Shown one piece after another: positions 35,135-50,004 of a stretch of 64,000 nucleotides of DNA. This DNA is from Chiua virens (lineage: Eukaryota > Basidiomycota > Agaricomycetes > Boletales > Boletaceae), in the NCBI GenBank assembly GCA_019787685.1, contig JAHNUO010000034.1, positions 1 to 64,000 of the forward strand. Direction: 5' to 3'. A program made the translations under genes and the position numbers. How positions within the stretch are numbered: the first letter of the stretch is position 1; each line of letters opens with the position of its first letter. The notes under the pieces were generated by a model. The model was given only the letters and a program-made list of their open reading frames with translations. It was not told the DNA's origin and searched no databases.

Positions 35135-37785
35135 ATGGACGTTCTTCCAGACTCACAACCGCTTAGGAGACCATCTCGCGACCGGACTGTATCCCTGAGT
35201 TCGTCGTCACAACACCTCCGGAAGTCGACATTGCGCCTTCGCAGCTCCGTCGCCAGTCTTCGAAGCACCTTGTGCGTCATTAACTTCCTCTTACATTCGC
35301 AAAATTTATTCTCTTTCCGTGTTGACTAGCTCGGAGGCTGAACCCCCCGAAATCGTATCTCCCCAACCTCGCCGGCATTTGTTACACCCTCCCCAGAGCT
35401 TGCCTTGGCTAAAAACGGGCGCATTTCACGATGTCGACTGGCAAGCGCGAAGTTGTGCTTCGCCTGCTTCCATCGCTTCATCCACCCCCACTACCCTCCC
35501 TCCAAGCGCGAACAGGTCGCAGAGTTTTCGTGCTCTTATGGAACAGAACAGACGAGCTTACATCCCGGACGCCCAACACGACGATGTGTTAGATTACGGT
35601 GCTGTAAGGCGCTGGGTTCGTTGGATGCATAGACAGGGCATGAAGGCTTGGGTGGTACCTTGTGCAATTGCCGCCTCGACCTGCGTCAAGTGGTGCATAG
35701 GTTTGGGTAGTCACTCCGGTATGTTCCTATCCCATTTCTTACATCCTCATTGAAGCCCGTTGCCCAGGATATGCCACCCCGCCCATGTTCGGTGACTTTG
35801 AGGCGCAGCGACATTGGATGGAAGTGACTATTCACCTCCCTGTCCAACAGTGGTATCGCTACGACCTGCAGTATTGGGGTCTCGATTATCCTCCACTGAC
35901 CGCTTACGCTTCTTGGATATGTGGAAAAGTGTAAGTCTCAGCCACAACTCGCCTATGTACAGCCCCATCTTAAATTGGCTCCAAAGTGGGTCGTGGATCG
36001 AGCCGACCTGGTTTGCTTTGGATACTTCTCGCGGAATAGAAACGCCAGGAAATAAATTATTTATGCGTGCAAGCGTGCTTGCGCTGGATGCCCTTATATA
36101 TGTCCCAGCACTGTATTGTTTCATGCGCACGTGGCATGCCATGCGCTCTTCGAGGACTCAGGTATGAAGATTCACTTAATTAGACTGTATCTTGCAACTC
36201 ATCTGAACCGCAGCATGCTGCATTTGTGACACTTCTATTCCACCCCGCTCTACTGCTCATCGACTTTGGCCATTTTCAATACAACTCGGTAATGCTTGGT
36301 GCGTAAATCGCACATTTCCTATGAATAGATCATGTGATATAATCTTGCTTCAGGTTTTACGTTGTTAGCAATCAACGCATTTGCCATCGGGTTTGACCTC
36401 GTCGGTGCTGTTTTCTTCGTGCTGAGCCTGTGTTTCAAGCAGATGTCTCTGTATTATGCCCCTGCTATCGGTGCATACTTACTTAGTAAATGCATTTCCC
36501 TGGGATCCAAGGAGGGGTATGTTTGCTGTTGGCTGGATGAGTGGGCGTTGCTGACAAGGCTATCAGGCTCCGACTATTTACCAGACTGGCGCTGGTCACC
36601 ACACTCACCTTTCTTGTCGCTTTCGCACCATTCCTTCCTCCATTCTCACCCATATCCACTCTCGGGGATTCAATAGCACGGATTTTTCCATTCTCTCGTG
36701 GCCTTTTCGAAGACAAGGTCGCCAACTTTTGGTGTTTCACCAATGTTACTGTCCTTAAATGGAGGCGTGTATTCGAGGGAAGGGAACCTCTGCTGATCAA
36801 AGCCTCGGCTGCTCTTACCGCACTCGGGTTTTTACCTGCGACGGCCGGACCTATGTGGAGAGCTTACTACGGCCGACTACCATCTCCCCCAGAGGATGGA
36901 CGGTCACAGCCTCAGGCCCCAACACTGCCTTTGCTTCCCTACGCGCTACTGACGACGTCGATGTCATTTTTCCTCTTTTCATTTCAAGTTCACGAGAAGA
37001 CGATATTGTTACCCCTCCTTCCTCTTACGCTCCTTCTCTCGGGCGCGATGCCTGGCGAAGAAGTGTTCGCCTGGGGTGCTCTTGGGAACGTCGTGGGTGT
37101 CTTCAGGTTGGATCTGTTTGTATCTCTTTACTTGATCATTCTCACAAAACCCAACCACAGCATGTGGCCATTACTCAAGAAAGACGGTCTCGGCGTGCAA
37201 TACATCGCGATGCTCCTGTTCTGGTGCCGACTCATAGGATACAACCCCTTTTGCGTGCGCTTTGATTCGTTCACGCACGCGCTCTCGACGGTGCGTGTCT
37301 CCCTTTCTTGTAGCGCGCACCTGTCCCGAATGACTGACAACGTGCATACCCGCATCCAGGCTATCAATTTCTCCATGATTCTCTTACACCTTCTCGAACT
37401 ACTCGTCCCGCCCCCCGCGCGCTACCCCGACTTGTTTCCCGTGCTCAACGTCCTCGTCAGTGCGCCTGTCTTTGGGTTGATATGGCTATGGAGTATCCGA
37501 CGGGGCGTGCAAGTCTCTTGGGCGATCGCAGGGCTCTCCGGTTCGCGTTCGCATCCAAGACCAGACAGCAAGATCAAGTTTGCCAAGGACGGCGGCGGCA
37601 GTGAACACGAGCAGGTGGCGGCAAGGCGTGCGAGAGGACCGGGTATGCGTGCGACGAGTTTGGGACATGCTAGTGGGCAGAGTGTGCTCGGGGTTGGGAA
37701 CGGGTATAGAGATCCGAGACGGATGGCTTTGGAGAGGGTGACGAGGCGGACGGGGAGCGTGGAAGTAGAGACCGTCGAGGGGTGA
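35135..37785 (+). CDS. ALG6: Dolichyl-P-Glc:Man9GlcNAc2-PP-dolichol alpha-1,3-glucosyltransferase
   Basis: Adds the first glucose to the lipid-linked N-glycan precursor in the ER membrane. Nine exons fit in frame (35135-35271, 35330-35718, 35768-35930, 35963-36161, 36214-36298, 36354-36516, 36567-37106, 37161-37290, 37360-37785), 743 aa. The last two introns (54 and 69 nt) are multiples of three and could be retained without a frameshift. Diagnostic segments are [18 protein letters not shown] (luminal loop 1), [33 protein letters not shown] and [11 protein letters not shown], with many hydrophobic spans. [11 protein letters not shown] favours ALG6 over ALG8. The N-terminus is Ser/Arg-rich and there is an ~80-residue polar C-terminal tail; a decayed copy of that tail is at ~45950-46280. 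Confidence 0.92.
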
Positions 37786-37979
37786 GCGATGATGTGGTTT
37801 GATGTCTCTGGGTTGGGGTATTGATGAGGGACGAGGATTCGTACGCTGAGATGTGTTTTAATTGCGTCAACCTGAACACTCGTCCCATTTTTATCTTTCG
37901 AGCAGCAACGCCAGCAAACTCGTGAACATTTCAGGCTTTTTGTAACCTGCAAGACGATTGAGATACTATGTATGTGACA

Positions 37980-38430
37980 TCGACAAACTAAGCCCACAGC
38001 CTCCACTTTGCGTGGCTTGTAGGGTACTTATCTCCTTTGACATTCGCGTTTTCAATGAACTGATTGATCTCCTGCAGTTCTGCCTCACTGCGTGATGTTC
38101 TTCTTCTTGGCAAGCTCGGCCAGCGCATCCACGATGGCGATGTTGTGCCGAATATTCTGTGGCGTGTATGTGAGTAAGAAAGCATGTCTGGTGAGCTTAC
38201 GGTTTCTTGGAAGCGAGGCGAAGGATGGTTCGCGTACCAAAGCGGTCCTCGAGTTTCCTGATTTGTCCAGAGCGAGTAAGCTGCAACGGCGATGCCAAGC
38301 TCCTTTGTTGGTGGCGATAACTGTGACAACGGCATGAGATCAGATCACCTAGAATCTTTCGCCTGTGACTCGTACGAAAATGGGGTGACTTCGATTTTGA
38401 CGACGCTGATGAAGCGCTCTCGTCATGATC
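37980..38430 (-). pseudogene. Aldo/keto reductase fragment (C-terminal half, decayed)
   Basis: Minus strand encodes pieces of the AKR intact at 51250-52923: [11 protein letters not shown], the block NIRHNIAIVDALAELAKKKN and, directly after a deletion, EAELQEINQFIENANVKGDKYP. The part carrying [13 protein letters not shown] and GSS is missing, fusing the flanks out of frame. Upstream, 38360-38415 matches AKR exon 7 and its borders. Everything further N-terminal is absent. It lies tail to tail with ALG6. Confidence 0.8.
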
Positions 38431-38649
38431 AAGTCACGAATAGTTTCCGAGTTATGCCTACGCCTAAGAACCAATCAACTGGGTGGGTTGAAGGGACGTG
38501 GAAAAGACGCTAGTGACGAGCTGCAGGACTGGAATGAGGGCAAGGTCGAGCAGAAAAATGAACGACCGAACAGGCGTGACGCAAGGGAGGCGAAAAGGTG
38601 CAATACTGCCAAGGATTCATGTAAATGTGGTCACCGCTATGGTACAGGA

Positions 38650-39560
38650 CGATGAGTGAAGCCAATCGAAATGGAAATCAACGTCATCGATGAAATATGC
38701 TCTGTCGTATTCCTTGCTGATAGGGAACACGTGATGATATGTGGAACCGAAGGAAACATTCGATACTGGAAAAACAGAAATGGAGATGAGGTCAGTCGTC
38801 CTTGACACTCACAAGAGGCTGGGACCATTGTGGAAAGGGTGTGAACGAGGACGGCAGTGATCATGTTTCAGTATCGCAAAGTGGGAAGTATGCGCAAGTG
38901 TGTTAGATGCGCCGAGCGATCGAATCGAGACACACGAGCCGGAAATACTCAGGCGCGCAGCTGGACGTGTCAAAATCGTGACGGGATCAGACCTGGTCGC
39001 TCACTGGCACGCGCACGACCGGAACACGAGCGTACACGGATGCGACCAACGGATAGTCGATGACCGTCGTGACCGAGGTAAATTGGCTCGGTCCGGGGTC
39101 CACCTGCTTTTCCGGCGAATTCCGCGTACTCGAATCCGAATTACTCAGTTGAACTATATTGCCTGGCATCATGACAACAAACATTCAGCCTTCAATTTAC
39201 AACACCATGGTTGGTATTTAAAATGGATGCCGGTAAGTATAAGAATCGGGCCGTGATAATAATACGTCACGTCGACGACGATGACGTGTCTGGCGAAGAC
39301 CAGTTTTCTCTGCCATCGTGATGCCAGCCCTCTCAATTCGAATAGTCGTGATGACACCGTTTCGACCGGAACCCCAGCCCGACGTCATCCAGAAATGGAT
39401 CATCCAGTAGAACCTTCTGACTCGAAGGTCAGATATGTAGACACATGTCCAGTTCAAACTTCCAACGGTATCATAAACGAACCATCTTCGAGTTGTTGGC
39501 AAACGAGAGAGGATATTCATCTTTGTTTGCAAAATTCCCATATCGCCAAACGATCATATC
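38650..39560 (+). pseudogene. WD40 gene fragment, decayed
   Basis: Related to the WD40 gene at 43134-45640 but on the opposite strand. At 38729-38776 the plus strand reads HVMICGTEGNIRYWKN, against HVMAGGREGTIRCWKM in the intact gene. At about 39157-39183 it reads IAWHHDNKH, identical to the intact gene, in the correct order and roughly correct spacing. Between and after these blocks the frame changes several times and stops occur. Ends are approximate. Confidence 0.55.
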
Positions 39561-39969
39561 CTATCCGGCACTATGGATACGGGTAAGTTGCATTTCTTTG
39601 CACATTTGGACGATGAAGAGAACCGAGGATCCATTAGGTCTCGGTCGAGAACAGGACGCTCAGCCAATCATTAAGGTTGACTTTGAAAGTGACCTCGAAG
39701 ACCCACGTGTCCTGTCGACAGGTTGAAACGCATAACATGATTTGGGTAGCATCCATCCTAGGGTCACGGTTGCGCAAACGGTTGTAGCGCACCGGTTGAC
39801 CCGCTCTTGTTCTCACCCAACACAGACTCCTCGAGGGATCCGGTCGGCGGACTTAGAACACCAGTTGCAGTTACCGCCATCACTCTTAGTTTAAATGTTG
39901 CGTGTGTGCATGGTCTTCTGTTCACCACTCTGGTCCACCGCGCTGATCACCTCCAAGCTTTAGTTCTCT

Positions 39970-42250
39970 ATGGAGAGGTCTGAGTCATTCCATCATTCGC
40001 CCACTTTGGGTCATTTTGATAGTCTCAAGGAAGACGAGCTACAGCGACCTGAATGTGCCGTGCTAGACCGCACCGTTTGGAGGAAGCTTGATATGTCGGT
40101 TCTACCAGTATTCGCTGGTTTCTTTCTTTTTAATTCTTTGGTATGTTTGCGAGCTGGGTTTCGTGCACTGTATGACTGATTGACGACGTGCAGGACAAGG
40201 GTAATATTGGGAATGCGCACGTGGCTGGATTGCAGAGATCCTTGGCCATGTCGAACTATCAGGTACCTTATGCAGTCTAAGTACCTCACTTCCACTTATT
40301 ATTTTCGATAGTACACGATAGCCCTTGTCGTCACCTATGTGTAAGTGAACGAATGTTCATAGTCTTTAGCTCCTACTCATCATGGAATAGTCTGGCCATA
40401 GTCGTCCAGTTTCCATGCAACATGGTCGTGAAGGTAAATCATGACACCATTAATGATGCAACTAGAACTGACTTTGAACGTTGTAGTATATTGGACCTAA
40501 CCTTATGCTTCCTGCTATGATTACAATGGGAGGTTTTATATCTGCTTCGCAAGGTAAGCGTTTTGGGGTACAAGTCGTTTCGATGTTGTATGTGGGCTCA
40601 CCGGAACTCAAGGACTGGTCCACAATTATTCTGGATTCTTAGCATGTCGGTTTTTGCTCGGTTTATTCCAAGGTTGGGGTATTGCAAACCATGATTTTTT
40701 TCGTTCACCAGTAGCCCAGGTGGTATCCTTCCCATGATTATTATTTCTCTGTCTTTCTTCTATCCTCCAAAGCTGTTGCAAAGACGGTACGCGTCAAGTT
40801 GGCGCTATATTACACTGTCTAATGTTTCACAGGATTGCGGCTTTCTACTGCGTATCGATATTCACCCATACGTTCTCTAGTTTAGTGGCCGCTGCCATCG
40901 TCCAATTGGATGGAGTTGGCGGTAAGCCTGGTTGGGCATGGATATTTATTGTGGTATGTTGAACATCAAGTATTCCGGGGAACGAAGCTTATCGGTGTTA
41001 ACAGGAGGGACTATGCGCCATTACCTTCGGTATCATGTCCTTTTTCTTCCTTCCTCGTTCACCCGAGAAGGTCCGCTTTTTGACGGAGACGGAACGGGCG
41101 CACGTTATTACAACCCTTGCACACGCCGGTTCGGCGACGGAACATAGCAAAGAGAACAACTTTAGCTGGACTGAAGTTATTAGGGCGGTCCAATCTCCGC
41201 ACGTATTGATCCTTGCTATTGTCTTCTTTTTTAATGGTAATCTACTTACGCTCTCGTATCTCAACTTCATTGACAAATGGTCGTATTTATTAGGCACGAT
41301 ACAAGTCGGCTTCGTGTTGTGAGTTTCTTTCTTTTGCTCGTATCTATTTCTATTTCTAACCTTCACGATGTTAGGTTCTTACCGACAATTGTCGCTGGTC
41401 TCGGACATCATGATGCAGGTAGTCAAGTTCAACTCATGAGTGCATCTCCATTCGCTGCCGCATTTGTCTGTAAGTATTTCCAGGAATGAATCATTGCATT
41501 TATTTGAGATCCTATGCCAAGTGGTGTTTGTGTCAGTTGCTGTGTCGGACCACTACAAGCGTCGTGGATGTATCGTGATCTTCTTTGCTCTTCTCAAGAT
41601 CATTGGTTTTACCATGTATCTCGGTATGTTCATCAGCGTTTTCTAAGCGCTCTTTCAGTGCTCGATGAGCACCTAAGCGAGGAATATTCCCGTAATGCCT
41701 CGCTAATGCTCGCTTGGCTTGATTTTGAGAGCTGTGATTGGAGGAGAGCTTGCACAACTGTTCACTAAGAGCTGTCAAACAGTAACGTTATAAGCCCGTT
41801 TTCCTGATGTTGAAGCTGTCCAGCAGACAGGTGCCAATCTGATGGAGTCGCACGCTAGCGAGCCAATCAAGTCTGATCGGTTACGCGTCCCTCTTCTTCT
41901 CCGTCCCCGGCGCGATTTCCGGAATGCCCGTAATGGCAACGTGGCTAGCAAATAACAGCGCACCGCACACGCGACGCGGAACTGCTGTGGCCCTCGCTTT
42001 CATCCTGCTCGAGCTAGGCGGTCTTTTTTCTATCTTTCTCCTTGGATATCTGTCTACGGACCACAGGCACGTTACAGCGACAATCACGTTCATCTTCATG
42101 TCCATCGGTATCTTGGTCGCGTCCACGGCTAACTGGATGTACCTATGGCGAGAGAACCGTCTGAAAGCAGAAAGGAGGCAGAAGATGAGAAAGGAAGATG
42201 AACCAGATGGCGCTGGAGACCGTAGTGCATGGTTCATATACGATATGTAG
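39970..42250 (+). CDS. MFS transporter, anion:cation symporter (Dal5/TNA1-like)
   Basis: Many-exon membrane transporter. Exon 1 (39970-40140) ends WRKLDMSVLPVFAGFFLFNSL, and exon 2 resumes with DKGNIGNAHVAGL; the (D)RGNIGNA signature after TM1 is typical of the allantoate/nicotinate permease family. Following segments VVQFPCNMVVKYIGPN, FLACRFLLGLFQGG-like text, a central cytoplasmic linker (LPRSPEKVRFLTETERAHV), FAAAFV and the C-terminal GTAVALAFILLELGGL complete a 12-helix layout. Stop at 42250 after a Lys/Arg-rich tail. Introns are short; those between about 40140 and 41900 were located only approximately. Plasma-membrane uptake of a small organic anion is inferred; the substrate cannot be named. 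Confidence 0.8.
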
Positions 42251-42555
42251 GTTGTCGGCCCACTTGTAAGATCAATGCATAATGTAAGACGCCGAATGTA
42301 CGGCTGATTGGTTTGCAAGGGTTTGGATCCTTTGGGAATCCGAATCCCAACGTCGGATCTGTCCGCAGAGTGACGATGGCATGTGAGGTAACTCAATACT
42401 GCTTACTTAGGCTTCCAGTCTCGAGCGCTTTCCCTTTTGTAGTGACGATATCGATCCCTGACCGGGACCAGTGACCGTGATGGGCCGCAAACGGTCATCG
42501 TACGACCATACGATAACTATCATTATCGACCTGTTCGATTGCTAATACGATTCTC

Positions 42556-42780
42556 TGTTCAGGACTATCGCAATTGTTCAGTACTCACGAACATTCTGGA
42601 CCTTGGGGCTTCCCAAATTCGAACCTGACTCCTCCCTGAAGAGGACAAAGAAAGAAGGTTGCATCGTCAAAAGTGTAAATAATTTCTTGACTCACCTTGA
42701 TGGACAGCTTGAAGAACGTTCTATCAACGTATTCGTATGACCCTAAAATTCTCCTGATCAAGGACGACCATGAGAAGGAA
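42556..42780 (-). pseudogene. Aldo/keto reductase fragment (middle exons)
   Basis: Aligns with 52330-52598 of the intact AKR, including exon 5 (GGVRFE..GKPQGP) with both flanking introns and the 3' part of exon 4, with an internal deletion of about 50 bp. It ends abruptly at 42780, where GST sequence begins in the opposite coding orientation. Confidence 0.8.
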
Positions 42781-43010
42781 GTCGTCCTGGCCGGCGTCAG
42801 ACCAAAATCGTATGTCAAGATTCATTCCACGTGCCTTCATATCAATGTTAATCCGGGTGTGCCTGTCAGATTCTTAATGTTGCAGCCATCAATAGCTTCG
42901 AACTCGCACAACCTGAGTTCTCATTCTACAAACCCGCGGAATATATGGCCAAGCGGTATTCTGTATAGGGCCTGGATGGGGAAGAGAATTATTACAAGGA
43001 TACAGGCCTA
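42781..43010 (+). pseudogene. GST fragment (end of exon 1 to mid exon 2)
   Basis: Matches GST gene 1 from 58246 onward: the exon 1 end (GQRQTK-like, frame damaged), the whole first intron, and exon 2 through the NGFELAQPEFSFY region, then diverges. The intron is nearly identical to that of the gene at 58221, marking it as the source lineage. Lacks start, exons 3-4 and stop. Confidence 0.8.
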
Positions 43011-43133
43011 AAATGTGTGGTTGAAATAAATGACTTGTCGGAACGTGAATCAGACTGATGTCATGGCTCAGCGACGACCGCACAAACCATCCTAAAGTTG
43101 ACGGCTTCGGACTCAGGCTATGAACTCGACTCG

Positions 43134-45640
43134 TTACCCAATGAGTGAAGACTCCACAAGAACTTTTGCCTTGACCACGGTGGACACCAGCGTGTTCTTC
43201 TGATCCAGATCTAGTGAGTCCGTGATGTACTCCTTCATCAATCCCAACCGAGTCGTGCACAATACTTTCTGGCCTCTACCTAGCCTTGTCCGACCTTTGT
43301 GGTAATCCACTTCCATGGTATTCCCGTCAAATATCTGACCAGCATGTTCATCGACGAGTTTGAAGTCGACCACCCGTGCATTCCAAATGGATTTCCCAAG
43401 GCATTCAGATGTCGAGATGATGTATAATATCTTGCGTTGGAACCTATACGAGATCTTGGAGTATGCGGCTGAAGCAGACGTAACACAACCGGCTGCCAAG
43501 GCGATGTCCGAAAGCCCCCGGATAGTGTCTGAGACGAGGTTGTCTGTGTCGCTGGGGATATAAGTGTGTGCGAGGGAGCGCCAACGAGCAGTAAAGATCT
43601 GCGACTCTGTTTACTGTCATGAATACAACACTCGACGATTCATGGAGTTAAACTCCTTACCTAAGTCTTGCACTTGTCTGTATATCCCGCCGACAACTTC
43701 ATCATTCCGTTTATCCACGGCCCAGAAAGAAATAGCATGGCGGACGCAAGAAATGAGGTAGGCTCGGAAGGCTACCGGAAGGCAGGAGGCTATGACGTCG
43801 CGTCCCATTGTTCCTAAGCGATTTACCAAGGGTTTAGAAATAAGTTTTGAGGCTCGTTGTACTCCTGAGGCTCGTTCCTCGACAATCGGAGACTGCGAGT
43901 TGTTCAAGAGATATTTAGCCATGAAGATTGACGTCAATTGAATGATTGCATTAAGCCTTTCAAGGGTCTGGACGATTGTATACTCGGAGTATGCATCCGA
44001 GATTGTAATGAAGCGCTGAACGTCGCATAATTGGGGCTGGCAATCTGCAATTGCGGACTTGAGCTTTGTCGTCTGTTGGTTGTAGCATTGGTGGACCCAG
44101 TGGACGTGTGATTGGAAGTATGGGAGGTCATTGCGGGCAGAGAGGAGCTCGTGGGATACATCAGGATATCGGTCGAGGTCTCGCTGCACGGCGTCAAGCT
44201 TCTCCAATTTGGTGGCAGTTGAATGGTTCAAATCCTCTAGTTGGGCCGTAAGCCGGGCGATTTCGCGGCCGCGGGTCTGGTTGCGGACAGGCTGAGAACG
44301 CAACCGCGTCTCGAAGCGACTCCGAAGTTTCGCAAGCTCGCCCTCCCAGTGAAGAATTTGGATGGTCTTTTTGGGTCGTGATGAGAAAGTAATTCACCTA
44401 TTTAGAGAAGTGAGCTTACATTGTAGCAGTAGAAAAATAAATGAATATCCCGGGTATTCCATACTGTGAGGGTCTTGCCCGCACACGTCACCATGATATG
44501 GTCTGTGGAGATAGCCATGGATGTGACAGTGTCAGCATGCTGGATGGGAGACCCGACTTGCTCATGTGTTGCAATATCCCAGAAAGAGACTGATGAATCA
44601 GTAGAAACTGCAATGTATGCACGTCGAAGGCGACTTGTCAAAGCAATTCGATCCTGCCGACTGCCATCATTGCTGTGAATGCGCCACCTTGAGAGTGAAG
44701 TACCTGTCGTTGTGTCGAGATGGTGAATATGACCATCCAGCGATAGAACAAATAAATGTTTGTTGTCATGATGCCAGGCGATGGATTGGTTGTGCCACTC
44801 TGAGTAGGTTCTTCTGATATCCAAGCTGAAATTGACGACGAGATGTTCATTTTCACTTTGGAAGATGTTGACGGACTTCCACGTGGCAGTCGCGATGAAC
44901 TGTCCGTCTGGCGAGAATTTGGCCTCGACCACCCAAGAATCATGTTGCAGGCGTTGTTTCAAGTTCAAGTTATCACTCCAACGCGGCCAGACGTGGACCG
45001 TAGAGTCGTCCGATCCGGTGAGGATTTTCGTCCCGTCCGGGGAGATGTCGACAGTATTCAGTGACCATGTGTGTCCTTTCAATTCAGCCACCAGGTTTTG
45101 GCTGTGCGCGTCAAACACCCTTGCGAAGTGTCTAGACCCACTCACAACCCATCTCCCATCTCGCGATACGGCGATATTTAGGATACGACCCCCCGCATCC
45201 ATTGGCTTCCCTACTTCTGTTCCGTCATCCATTTTCCAGCATCGAATTGTTCCTTCGCGTCCACCGGCCATGACGTGTTTCCCATCGGCAGTGAGCACGA
45301 CTGAATCTATGTCACCTCCGCCATCAATTTCGGTTATCTTCACTTTGTCTGTTTGCGTGGTGGAGGTATGGACCCTCTGAATCGTCAGTATGCCATCTTT
45401 GCTTACATCGCCTTCGTCGTCTCCGCTCAGCTTTTTTTCTTCGGCTTTGCTGGACACCCCACCACCCTCCTGTACAGTATTTGAGCCCAATATCACATCT
45501 TGAATCGCCTCGTCATCGTCATCTCGGCTCCGACGCCTTTCTTCCTCTTCCTGAACATTGCTAGACACGGTAGAATCTCCATTCGACTCTTGCATCCCGT
45601 CAGTTTCGTTTTTTCCATTTTTCCATACTACATCTACCAC
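43134..45640 (-). CDS. WD40-repeat protein with C-terminal helical domain
   Basis: Three exons fit in frame: 45640-44420, 44366-43661, 43606-43134 (799 aa). The WD40 exon has an acidic Ser/Glu-rich N-terminus (~100 aa) and then about seven WD-like blades (for example VVLTADGKHVMAGG..IRCWK, VDISPDGTKILTGSDDSTVHVW, IAWHHDNKH, VSFWDI, TLTVWN). Exons 2-3 encode a helical, partly coiled-coil domain (LTAQLEDLNHSTATKLEKL; TRWRSL-like; IRGLSDIALAAGCV), of a kind I know from Agaricomycete hypothetical proteins. Joining rests on a 53-nt intron (44419-44367) that is phase 0; the helical frame has no ATG of its own, which supports fusion. If intron 1 is not used, the WD40 frame ends at 44402. Role unknown, probably scaffold-like. 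Confidence 0.7.
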
Positions 45641-45949
45641 TCACTTTTCCTAACTCTCAGGTATCGGCGTAATATGGAAGACATTGTCGGCGAGTGACGG
45701 TATGACAACAAGAACGACCACGTGACTGTTACTTGGTTCACCTTATAAAGAGTGTATTTCCCATCGCTCAAATGGTACTCCGGACCTTGCTTGCGGTCGG
45801 TATAATCTTTGTTCGAAAACATTACTATTGTGCATAAATTCATGACCCTATTGCATACACTCGACCTACTCACTTGTTTCCCCCCAGTGCTACCCGACCT
45901 TTTCCGTGCTCAGCATGCTCTTCAGCACGACCTTTTTGGTCAACGTAGC

Positions 45950-46280
45950 TATGGAACATTAGATGGAGACAGAGGCGGCACGCACGATGGCAAGACCGAA
46001 CAGGTGGTCGTAGGGAGCTTAGGTGCGGGCACAAGACGAATTGTGAGGGGACCGGATATGTGTACAACGAGCTTAGGGCATGTGGGTGGCCCACGAGTGA
46101 TTTTTGGGCGCGAACAAATGAAGGGGTCGAATTGGTGGGCGTCGGAGAGATTGATCAGGCATGCGGCGAGTGTGGAAGTGGACGCCAAAGAGTGTTCAAG
46201 GATATCTCTGGGTCGGGTTGATGATGCTGGGCCAGGGAGATTCGTACACTGAGGTCTGCTTGTAAGCACGTTTCCAAGGA
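45950..46280 (+). pseudogene. ALG6 3'-end fragment
   Basis: Matches the last ~60 codons and 3' flank of ALG6 (37590-37860): RGPDMCTTSLGHVGG against [15 protein letters not shown], then a block ending ASVEVD against GSVEVE, then a noncoding stretch (tctctgggt..ttgatga.., gattcgtac.ctgag). No catalytic region is present. Confidence 0.75.
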
Positions 46281-46399
46281 TGTCCCGACCCACCCGCCAC
46301 CTCGCCTACATTCCCCGCCGTTCTCCCTTCACCTTGGGATTACTACGTCCTCTAACTAGACTACAAGTCGAACAAAAGAATTGGCATTTGTAAAGCTCT

Positions 46400-49131
<2,732 letters not shown>

Positions 49132-49263
49132 TAGATAAGAAGTTACCTTGTTTACAAGGTCATTCCCCCCCCTAATTAGTGGCTGTGAGTCCTCGAGATT
49201 TCACCCGTGTTTTCCCGACGGGTCGCATCCGACCTTTCCCGAAGTCGTGTTATCGCTAATCGA

Positions 49264-50004
49264 TTAAGTTAAATTATGGGATTGCAACATCTTTGTCCAC
49301 CAGTCTGTAGTTAATTTATCTAATCCGTTGAGTCGCTCGTCTTCCACTCGTAGGTGTTCATTGGGGTGTGTGGTGAATAGCTTTTCATCAAACTCACGCA
49401 ACAATCGTATAGTGTCTCTGCCTCGGCTACGCGAAAGAGCGACGTATGCGTTGAATGGCGTCAGTTTGCCCGTCGGAGGTGTCCCGATGTATATGCTGCG
49501 TCCCATCATTTCTTCTGCAGAGTCCAACGACGGGTTGCAACTTGAAGGATAATATAATGGTGCGCTTTTTTTGGAAGCAACAGGGGGAAACTGATGAAAG
49601 TCGCCGACGAGTATTACGTTGACTCCGCCAAATGCTGGTTGGACGACGCGCGCCCCTGGATCGTGCCCATTCACTGCGATTCCACCAAGCACGTGGAGTG
49701 TTTTGCCATCGATTATCGATGCAACAATTCCAGTATAAGCACCCTTCACTAGTCTGTGTTTCATTTCGTAGGATGCGAAAATTTCTGTGATAGTTTGAAT
49801 CGTTTTAGATTTCCCGACGCCTCATTCTCCCTGAATGACCATCAACAGTTGAGGTGGTTTTCTACCCGCCAAGTTTTCGCGTAAATGCCAATCTACGATG
49901 TCATACACCCTTCGTTGTTCCAGTAACAATTGTGAGGGATCAACTGCAATGAGTCGCTCATTGTTCGACGCTGCACATCTATTAATTACTGAATTAAGAA
50001 TCAC
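49264..50004 (-). pseudogene. Pif1/Helitron-type helicase fragment
   Basis: Minus-strand frames give LLMVIQGE, then an in-frame TGA (49822-49824), then GVGKSKTIQTI: the Walker A loop with a Gly codon turned into a stop. Downstream are HVLGGIAVNG-like text, VNVILVGDFHQFPPV (Walker B, helicase motif II/III) and, after a large deletion (near GRSIYIG), FNAYVALSRSRGRDTIRLLR, the C-terminal motif VI region. The layout is that of Pif1-like helicases often carried by Helitrons. No Rep domain was seen. Confidence 0.8.

Noticed and set aside
44398..44420. A 22-nt intron joining WD40 to the next frame
   Set aside because: Too short for splicing and out of phase with the helical frame; the 53-nt alternative fits both length and phase.
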